Assembly: GCA_038208735.1 (NCBI GenBank)
Contig: JBBQYL010000050.1
Span: forward strand, 1 to 27,616
Reading direction: 5' to 3'
Source of the DNA: Scleromatobacter sp038208735
Lineage (GTDB): Bacteria; Pseudomonadota; Gammaproteobacteria; Burkholderiales; Burkholderiaceae_C
DNA: 27,616 nt
A model generated the notes under the pieces. That model had not been told where the DNA came from. It searched no databases and was given only the letters and a program-made list of their open reading frames with translations. Made by a program: the position numbers and the translations under genes. How positions within the stretch are numbered: the first letter of the stretch is position 1; each line of letters begins with the position of its first letter. This document shows positions 22,352 to 27,616 of the stretch, in pieces.

Positions 22352-24492
22352 ACGCAGCGGCGTCGTTTCGTATCGGAGGCATGCACTGTGCGGCCTGTGC
22401 CGACACGATCGAGCGCGCGTTGCTGGCACAGCCCGGACTCCTGGCGGCGCAGGTCAGCGCCGTCGCGCAGATCGCGTCGCTGCGTTGGGATCCCGTCGTG
22501 ACGAGTGCCGGCAAGTTGGCGGACGCGATCCGCCGCGCCGGCTACGAAGCGACGCCGGACACCGCGGCGGCGACCCGAGCCGCGCGCAGGCAGGAGATGC
22601 GCACCGCGATCTGGCGGTTCTTCGTCGCCGCGTTCTGCGCGATGCAGATCATGATGCTGGCAGCGCCGGCCTGGTTCGCCGCGCCGGGAGAACTCTCCGC
22701 CGAATACAAGAAGCTCCTCGACTGGGGCAGCTGGTTCCTGGCCCTGCCGGTGATCTGCTTCTGTGCGGCGCCGTTCTTCGGCGGCGCCTGGCGCTCCATA
22801 CGCCAGCGCAGGATCGGGATGGATGTCCCCGTTTCGCTGGGGATCGCCGTCGCGTTCATCGCCAGCACCGGCGCCGCGTTCGACCCGGGCGGCCCGTTCG
22901 GCCGCGACGTCTACTTCGATTCCATGACGATGTTCATCAGCTTCCTGCTGGGCGGTCGCCTCCTCGAGATGCGGGCCAGGCACCAGGCCGAGACGGCGCT
23001 GGACGATGCGACGGCTGCGCTGCCGCAAGACGTCACGCGGATGCAGCAGGATGGCTCGACGCAGAGAGTCGACATCGCGGAGCTCGCGGTGAACGACCTC
23101 GTGCAGGTGGCGTATGGCGAGGCGTTCCCCGCCGACGGCGTGCTCGACCAAGGGACGACGTCGACCGACGAGTCGCTGCTGACCGGCGAGTCGCGGCCGG
23201 TGGCGAAGCGCCTCGGCGACAGCGTCGTCGCAGGCAGCATCAACCTCGGGCCGCCCGTGCTGATGCGCGTGCAGCACGTCGGCGCCGACACGCGCTACGA
23301 GGCCATCGCGGCGCTCACGCGCGACGCGCGCACGTTGCGACCCAACGTCCTCGCTTCAGCGGATCGATGGGCGGCCCCTTTCCTGTGGATCGTGCTGCTG
23401 CTCGCTGCCGTCGCAGGCATTGCGTGGAGCTTCATCGACCCGACCCGCACGATCTGGGTGGTTGTCTCGGTGCTGATCGTGACCTGCCCCTGCGCGCTGT
23501 CGCTCGCGGGACCGTCGGCGTTGCTGGCGGCCGCCGGCGCGATGAGCCGCCACGGCGTCGTGCTGCGCAACCTGGACGCCATCAGCGGCCTCACGCGCTT
23601 CCAGACGCTGTTCATCGACAAGACCGGCACGTTGACGCAGGCCATCCTGAAGTGCACCAGCGTGCAAGGATTGGACGATCCCGATCCCGACCACGCGTTG
23701 ACGCTGGGGCGCCGTGCATCGTCGTTGGCCGCCTGGTCTCGGCACCCGCTGTCGCTCGCCCTGCACCAGACGTTCGAAGGCGACGGCGCCGTGTGGCGCA
23801 ACATCGTGGAGCATGCCGGACTGGGTGTCGAGGCCGACGACGTGGAGGGTCGTGTCTGGCGCCTGGGCGCGCCCGAGTGGGCAGCCCCCGGCTCTGGCGC
23901 CAGGCTCTTCGATGTCCGGGTGGTGCTGGCCCGCGACGGGCGCCCGCTGGCGAGTTTCAACTTCGACGAGCAGCTGCGCGATGACTCGCTGGCAAGCATC
24001 GAGAGCCTGAGGGCCGCGGGGATCCGCGTCCGCCTGATCTCCGGTGACGATCCTCGGCGCACCGCACGCATCGGCGCGATATTGGCGTTGGATTCCGCCC
24101 AGGGCGATCTATCTCCGGAGGCGAAGATCCAGGAGATCCGCGCAGCGCAACGACGCGGCGAATTCGTCGCGATGATCGGCGACGGCGTCAACGATGCGCC
24201 CGTGCTGGCGCTGGCCGACGTCTCGTTCGCGATGGGGGCAGGCGCCCACGTGGCACGGGCGCAGGCGGACGGCGTCCTGGTCTCCAACCGTTTGGGAGAC
24301 CTCGTGCGCGCACGGACACTCGCCCGCAAGACGCTGCGCGTCGTCCGCCAGAACCTGGCTTGGGCCGCCGTCTACAACGTGAGCTGCGTGCCGCTCGCGC
24401 TGGTCGGCCTGCTCCCGCCGTGGGCCGCGGGGCTGGGCATGGCCACGAGTTCCCTGTTCGTCGTGATGAACTCGATGCGACTGGCCAGGTGA
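22348..24492 (+). CDS. ccoI: P1B-type copper-translocating ATPase CcoI/FixI
   Basis: Protein of 714 residues. The N-terminal metal-binding domain has GMHCAAC (C14, C17). Membrane helices surround the transport motif C380-P-C382 (TCPCALSLAGP). The actuator has TGES, the P-domain has D424 in DKTGT and a GDGVNDAP hinge, and the N-domain has SRHPLSLAL. Eight hydrophobic segments in total fit P1B-1 pumps. Placement directly before ccoS and ccoNOQP identifies it as the CcoI type, which supplies copper for CuB assembly of cbb3 oxidase rather than detoxification (inference from position). It starts at GTG 22348 overlapping the fnr stop. ccoS follows after seven bases. Confidence 0.92.
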   Translation: MNAAASFRIGGMHCAACADTIERALLAQPGLLAAQVSAVAQIASLRWDPVVTSAGKLADAIRRAGYEATPDTAAATRAARRQEMRTAIWRFFVAAFCAMQIMMLAAPAWFAAPGELSAEYKKLLDWGSWFLALPVICFCAAPFFGGAWRSIRQRRIGMDVPVSLGIAVAFIASTGAAFDPGGPFGRDVYFDSMTMFISFLLGGRLLEMRARHQAETALDDATAALPQDVTRMQQDGSTQRVDIAELAVNDLVQVAYGEAFPADGVLDQGTTSTDESLLTGESRPVAKRLGDSVVAGSINLGPPVLMRVQHVGADTRYEAIAALTRDARTLRPNVLASADRWAAPFLWIVLLLAAVAGIAWSFIDPTRTIWVVVSVLIVTCPCALSLAGPSALLAAAGAMSRHGVVLRNLDAISGLTRFQTLFIDKTGTLTQAILKCTSVQGLDDPDPDHALTLGRRASSLAAWSRHPLSLALHQTFEGDGAVWRNIVEHAGLGVEADDVEGRVWRLGAPEWAAPGSGARLFDVRVVLARDGRPLASFNFDEQLRDDSLASIESLRAAGIRVRLISGDDPRRTARIGAILALDSAQGDLSPEAKIQEIRAAQRRGEFVAMIGDGVNDAPVLALADVSFAMGAGAHVARAQADGVLVSNRLGDLVRARTLARKTLRVVRQNLAWAAVYNVSCVPLALVGLLPPWAAGLGMATSSLFVVMNSMRLAR

Positions 24493-24499
24493 TCCTGCC

Positions 24500-24667
24500 G
24501 TGGACATCCTCTACCTGCTGATTCCATTCTCGGTGCTGCTCGTCCTGGGTCTGCTCGCCTTGTTCGCCTGGGCGCTGGATCGAGGCCAGTTCGAAGACCT
24601 CGAACGCGAGGGCGCGCGCATTCTGCTGGACGATGCGCCTGCGCTTGATTCCGATCAAGGTCGCTGA
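24500..24667 (+). CDS. ccoS: cbb3 oxidase maturation protein CcoS
   Basis: Protein of 55 residues starting with GTG 24500: MDILYLLIPFSVLLVLGLLA, a single membrane helix, then FAWALDRGQFEDLEREGARIL, the CcoS signature in which the Trp/Asp-rich segment follows the helix. CcoS is needed for cofactor insertion into CcoN. It follows ccoI by seven bases in the same transcription unit. Its last codons contain the FNR box that drives ccoN, so the ccoN promoter begins inside this gene. Confidence 0.9.
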   Translation: MDILYLLIPFSVLLVLGLLALFAWALDRGQFEDLEREGARILLDDAPALDSDQGR

Positions 24668-24686
24668 GGAACCGTCGCGAAAGAAT
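24645..24686 (+). promoter_or_regulatory. FNR-type promoter of ccoNOQP
   Basis: The box TTGATTCCGATCAA (24645-24658) is a perfect FNR consensus dyad. AAGAAT (24681-24686) starts 36 bases after its first base. The predicted start near 24693, centred at -41.5 from the box, leaves a 41-base leader to the ATG at 24734. The box overlaps the 3' end of ccoS. FNR/ANR control of ccoNOQP is well established in other proteobacteria. Confidence 0.8.
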
Positions 24687-24733
24687 GCCCTGCAGCCCGG
24701 GCTTGTCGCCCGGGAACATCAAGGGGATTTTGA

Positions 24734-26179
24734 ATGGTCACTCGTCCTGCGCCAGAGCAGCCGGGCCCGGTCTATGACGACAACGCGGTCCGCCTCTTTG
24801 CGATCGCCGCGATCGTCTGGGGTGTCGTCGGCATGTTGGTGGGGGTATTCATCGCAGCCGAACTCACCTGGCCCGATATCGCCATGGGCATCCCCTGGCT
24901 GAGCTATGGCCGCATCCGGCCGCTGCACACCAATGCCGTGATCTTCGCCTTCGGCGGATGCGCGCTGATGGCCACGAGCTACTACGTCGTCCAGCGTACT
25001 TGCCAGGCCAGGCTGTTCTCCGCAAAGCTGGCGGCGCTGCATTTCTGGGGCTACCAGGCCGTGATCGTGCTGGCGGCGATCACGCTCCCGCTCGGCATCA
25101 CCCGAGGCAAGGAATACGCCGAACTGGAGTGGCCCATCGCCCTGTTGCTGGCCGTCGTGTGGGTGATCTACGCGATCGTCTTCTTCGGCACGATCGCCAT
25201 CCGCAAGGTGCGCCACATCTACGTGGCGAACTGGTTCTACGGTGCGTTCATCATCGCGGTGGCATTGCTGCATATCGTCAACGGCGCGGTCATCCCCGTC
25301 AGCCTGACGAAGAGCTACTCGGCCTATGCCGGTGTGCAGGACGCGATGGTGCAGTGGTGGTACGGCCACAACGCGGTGGGCTTCTTCCTGACGGCCGGCT
25401 TCCTCGGGATGATGTACTACTTCATCCCGAAGCAGGCGGAGCGCCCCATCTACAGCTACCGGCTGTCGATCGTGCACTTCTGGGCCCTGATCTTCACCTA
25501 CATGTGGGCCGGCCCGCACCACCTGCACTACACGGCGTTGCCGGACTGGGTGCAGAGCGTGGGGATGGTCTTCTCGCTGGTGCTGCTGGCGCCCAGTTGG
25601 GGCGGCATGATCAACGGGATGATGACGATGTCGGGCGCCTGGCACAAGCTGCGCGACGACCCCATCCTCAAGTTCCTGATCGTGAGCCTGTCGTTCTACG
25701 GCATGTCCACGTTCGAGGGCCCGATGATGGCCATCAAGACGGTCAACTCGCTGTCGCACTACACCGACTGGGGTATCGCCCACGTGCATTCGGGCGCGCT
25801 CGGCTGGGTCGGCCTGATCTCGATGGGCTCGCTGTACTACCTGATCCCCCGCATGTTCGGCCAGGTCAGGATGTACAGCGTCAAGGCGATCGAACTGCAC
25901 TTCTGGATCGCGACCGTGGGTATCGTTCTCTACATCGCCTCGATGTGGATCGCCGGCGTGATGGAGGGGCTCATGTGGCGCGCCGTGAATCCCGACGGCA
26001 CGCTCGCCTACAGCTTCGTCGAGGGCGTGAAGGCCACCTTCCCGTTCTACGTGGTGCGCCTTTGCGGCGGCGTCCTGTACCTCGGCGGCATGCTGATCAT
26101 GGCCTGGAATGTCTTCAAGACGGCGACTCACGCCAAGTACGCGCCGCTTCGCATTCCGCTCGTTGCGGCCTACGCCTGA
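24734..26179 (+). CDS. ccoN: cbb3-type cytochrome c oxidase subunit I (CcoN)
   Basis: Protein of 481 residues with 12 predicted membrane helices, the catalytic subunit reducing oxygen to water at high affinity. Visible landmarks are RPLHTNAVIFAFGG (low-spin heme b ligand), WWYGHNAVGFFLTAGFLG (CuB histidine region), FTYMWAGPHHLHYTALPDW (the two CuB histidines) and DWGIAHVHSGALGWVG (heme ligand histidines). The length and order are standard. A ribosome binding site of AAGGGGA type precedes the ATG. It is followed by ccoO after 12 bases and preceded by the FNR-type promoter. Confidence 0.96.
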   Translation: MVTRPAPEQPGPVYDDNAVRLFAIAAIVWGVVGMLVGVFIAAELTWPDIAMGIPWLSYGRIRPLHTNAVIFAFGGCALMATSYYVVQRTCQARLFSAKLAALHFWGYQAVIVLAAITLPLGITRGKEYAELEWPIALLLAVVWVIYAIVFFGTIAIRKVRHIYVANWFYGAFIIAVALLHIVNGAVIPVSLTKSYSAYAGVQDAMVQWWYGHNAVGFFLTAGFLGMMYYFIPKQAERPIYSYRLSIVHFWALIFTYMWAGPHHLHYTALPDWVQSVGMVFSLVLLAPSWGGMINGMMTMSGAWHKLRDDPILKFLIVSLSFYGMSTFEGPMMAIKTVNSLSHYTDWGIAHVHSGALGWVGLISMGSLYYLIPRMFGQVRMYSVKAIELHFWIATVGIVLYIASMWIAGVMEGLMWRAVNPDGTLAYSFVEGVKATFPFYVVRLCGGVLYLGGMLIMAWNVFKTATHAKYAPLRIPLVAAYA

Positions 26180-26191
26180 ACCTCCGGAGAA

Positions 26192-26830
26192 ATGACCATG
26201 TCGAAAGACGATTCCGCGAAGGCCAAGGGCTTCTCGCACGCCGACATCGAAACCAACAACTTCCTCATGATCGTGCTGATCCTGCTGGTCGTGGCCGTGG
26301 GCGGACTAGTGGAGATCGTGCCGCTGTTCTTCCAGAAGTCCACGACCCAGCCGATCGCGGGCCTCAAGCCCTACACCGCGCTGCAACTGGCGGGTCGCGA
26401 TGTCTATCTGCGTGAGGGTTGCTACGGCTGCCATTCCCAGATGATCCGTCCGCTGTTCGCGGAGACGCTGCGCTACGGCCACTACTCGATGGCCGGCGAG
26501 TCGGTGTACGACCACCCGTTCCAGTGGGGCAGCAAGCGCACCGGGCCCGACCTGGCACGCGTCGGGGGCAAGTACAGCGACGAATGGCACCGCATCCACC
26601 TTAACAATCCGCGCGACCTGGTGCCCGAATCGAACATGCCGGCCTATTCATGGCTGGTCGACGACAAGCTGGATCCGGCGGACATGGGGCCGAAGATGCG
26701 CGCGCTGCGCCGCGTCGGCGTGCCCTACACCGACGACGAGATCGCCCACGCCGGCGACGACGTGGCGGGCAAGACCGAACTCGACGGCCTCATCGCCTAC
26801 CTGCAGATCCTCGGCACGTCGTACAAGTAA
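26192..26830 (+). CDS. ccoO: cbb3 oxidase monoheme subunit CcoO
   Basis: Protein of 212 residues with one N-terminal membrane anchor (FLMIVLILLVVAVGGLVEIVPLFF) and a periplasmic cytochrome c domain holding the CxxCH site C77-x2-C80-H81 (EGCYGCHSQMIRP). The sixth heme ligand is probably the methionine in ESNMPAYSWL. It passes electrons to CcoN. The ATG at 26192 with CGGAG upstream is used; a second in-frame ATG two codons later is an alternative. The stop at 26830 is 11 bases before the ccoQ start. Confidence 0.96.
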   Translation: MTMSKDDSAKAKGFSHADIETNNFLMIVLILLVVAVGGLVEIVPLFFQKSTTQPIAGLKPYTALQLAGRDVYLREGCYGCHSQMIRPLFAETLRYGHYSMAGESVYDHPFQWGSKRTGPDLARVGGKYSDEWHRIHLNNPRDLVPESNMPAYSWLVDDKLDPADMGPKMRALRRVGVPYTDDEIAHAGDDVAGKTELDGLIAYLQILGTSYK

Positions 26831-26841
26831 GGAGCATGAGC

Positions 26842-27003
26842 ATGAGTATTGAACTCGACATCAATGCGCTGCGTGTCGGCGTCACCCTGGCGTCGTTCTT
26901 GATCTTCGGCGGCATCGTCCGATGGGCACTGCTGGCGAAGAACAAGCCCGCATTCGACGAAGCGCAGCAATTGCCTTTCCTCGAAACGGGAGCGCATGAA
27001 TGA
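26842..27003 (+). CDS. ccoQ: cbb3 oxidase small subunit CcoQ
   Basis: Protein of 53 residues with one membrane helix (VGVTLASFLIFGGIVRWALL) followed by a short charged tail (NKPAFDEAQQLPF), the usual CcoQ layout. It stabilises the oxidase complex. The second ATG (26842) is chosen over 26836 because AAGGAG at 26829-26834 would sit only one base from the first. Its TGA overlaps the ccoP ATG (27000-27003). Confidence 0.92.
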   Translation: MSIELDINALRVGVTLASFLIFGGIVRWALLAKNKPAFDEAQQLPFLETGAHE

Positions 27004-27608
27004 GCGACTTCTTCTCGCCCGGCTGGTCGATCTACATCGCGGTCGCCACGATCCTGGGGCTGGCCGGCTGCCTCGCCTTGCTGCTGATCGCCAGTCGCGG
27101 GCAGACCTCCTCCAAGGAAGACTCCACGGGTCACGTCTGGGACGATGACCTGCGCGAGTTGAACAATCCGATGCCACGCTGGTGGATGATCCTGTTCGTC
27201 GTCAGCATCGCCTTCGGCGCCGTGTACCTGCTCCTGTACCCGGGGCTCGGCAGCGCGAAGGGCTTGTTGGGCTGGACCAGCGTGGGTGCCTACGAGACCG
27301 AACAGGGCAAGGCCAGGGCCGATCTCGCGGTGGTGTACGCGACGTACGGGTCGACCTCCGCGGCCGAGCTGTCGCGCGATCCGAAGGCGATGGCCATCGG
27401 CGAGCGACTGTTCGTCAACAACTGCGCGGCCTGCCACGGCTCCGACGCCCGCGGGAGCAAGGGCTTCCCGAACCTGACCGACAGCGACTGGCTGCACGGC
27501 GGCGAGCCGGCCGTGATCAAGCAGACCATCCTGCCGGGGCGCACCGGCATGATGCCGCCGATGGCGGGGGCATCATGCCGGTGCGCCCGTGCAGGATGGT
27601 CTGCTTGA
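27000..27608 (+). CDS. ccoP: cbb3 oxidase diheme subunit CcoP, 3' end lost
   Basis: The frame shows the CcoP N-terminus: a short membrane helix (YIAVATILGLAGCLALLLIAS), HVWDDDLRELNNPMPRWWM, and a second helix ending in YPGLG. The first heme site follows at C142-x2-C145-H146 (NNCAACHGSDARG). The true sequence is reliable to about GRTGMMPPMA (near 27566). The last ~14 codons come from a fold-back of the preceding DNA and are not CcoP. The second heme domain, expected in a ~300-residue protein, is missing because the window ends. CcoP receives electrons from cytochrome c or HiPIP-like donors and hands them to CcoO. Confidence 0.9.
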   Translation: MSDFFSPGWSIYIAVATILGLAGCLALLLIASRGQTSSKEDSTGHVWDDDLRELNNPMPRWWMILFVVSIAFGAVYLLLYPGLGSAKGLLGWTSVGAYETEQGKARADLAVVYATYGSTSAAELSRDPKAMAIGERLFVNNCAACHGSDARGSKGFPNLTDSDWLHGGEPAVIKQTILPGRTGMMPPMAGASCRCARAGWSA

Positions 27609-27616
27609 TCACGGCC
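27509..27616. repeat. 48-bp inverted repeat forming a fold-back at the window end
   Basis: Bases 27509-27556 and the reverse complement of 27569-27616 match at 47 of 48 positions, with a 12-base spacer. The single difference changes ILPGRTGMMP (left arm) to ILHGRTGMMP (right arm, read backwards). Both readings are plausible CcoP, so the right arm may come from a sibling strain's read. Confidence 0.85.

Overview
This is a high-GC window with strong codon bias. The protein families (SulP transporter, paired universal stress proteins, BON and CBS proteins, OmpW, HiPIP, FNR and a cbb3 oxidase operon) point to a betaproteobacterium, most likely Burkholderiales of the Rubrivivax/Leptothrix/Methylibium type. 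That assignment rests on gene content and protein flavour only. Both ends look like contig ends. Base 1 sits at what looks like an IS66 terminus, and the last 108 bases fold back on themselves.

Layout. (1) 1-509: left end of an IS66-family element with tnpA and the first ~30 codons of tnpB. (2) 511-4191, minus: the middle of a very large secreted repeat adhesin, cut at both ends. (3) 4275-4490: a small conserved-looking ORF with an in-frame TAA. (4) 4554-7103, minus: a SulP/STAS anion transporter behind a Crp-like regulator. (5) 7341-12659: a stress block with a CBS protein, a ppk2 relic, a two-domain Usp, a colicin-immunity-like gene coupled to a broken DUF6544-like gene, a single-domain Usp, and a BON plus GNAT pair. 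(6) 12845-15686: an OmpR-type response regulator and a soluble PAS-GAF hybrid histidine kinase. (7) 15689-19557: an FNR paralogue without cluster cysteines, a lone ornithine-carbamoyltransferase N-domain-like protein, a soluble histidine kinase, OmpW and a second single-domain Usp. (8) 19789-27608: HiPIP, a HemN-like protein without a radical-SAM cluster motif, an oxygen-sensing FNR, the CcoI copper ATPase, ccoS and ccoNOQP, with ccoP cut by the window end.

The unifying theme is low-oxygen physiology. I find about ten FNR/ANR-type dyads (TTGAY-N4-RTCAA or close) in intergenic or promoter positions. At seven of them a plausible -10 hexamer starts 34-36 nt after the first base of the box. This is the geometry of a class II FNR promoter, with the box centred near -41.5. 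These promoters face the Crp-like regulator, both 153-aa Usp genes, the carbamoyltransferase-like gene, ompW, the HiPIP gene, fnr and ccoN. Identical -10 hexamers recur: CAGACT for both Usp genes, TAACCT for HiPIP and the carbamoyltransferase-like gene, and AAGAAT for fnr and ccoN. The window therefore reads as one FNR regulon island combining a microaerobic oxidase with its copper delivery, an electron carrier, stress proteins and several uncharacterised or degenerate enzymes.

Gene decay is also visible: adhesin, ppk2, the DUF6544-like gene and the small ORF at 4275. Some of this could be sequencing or assembly error.
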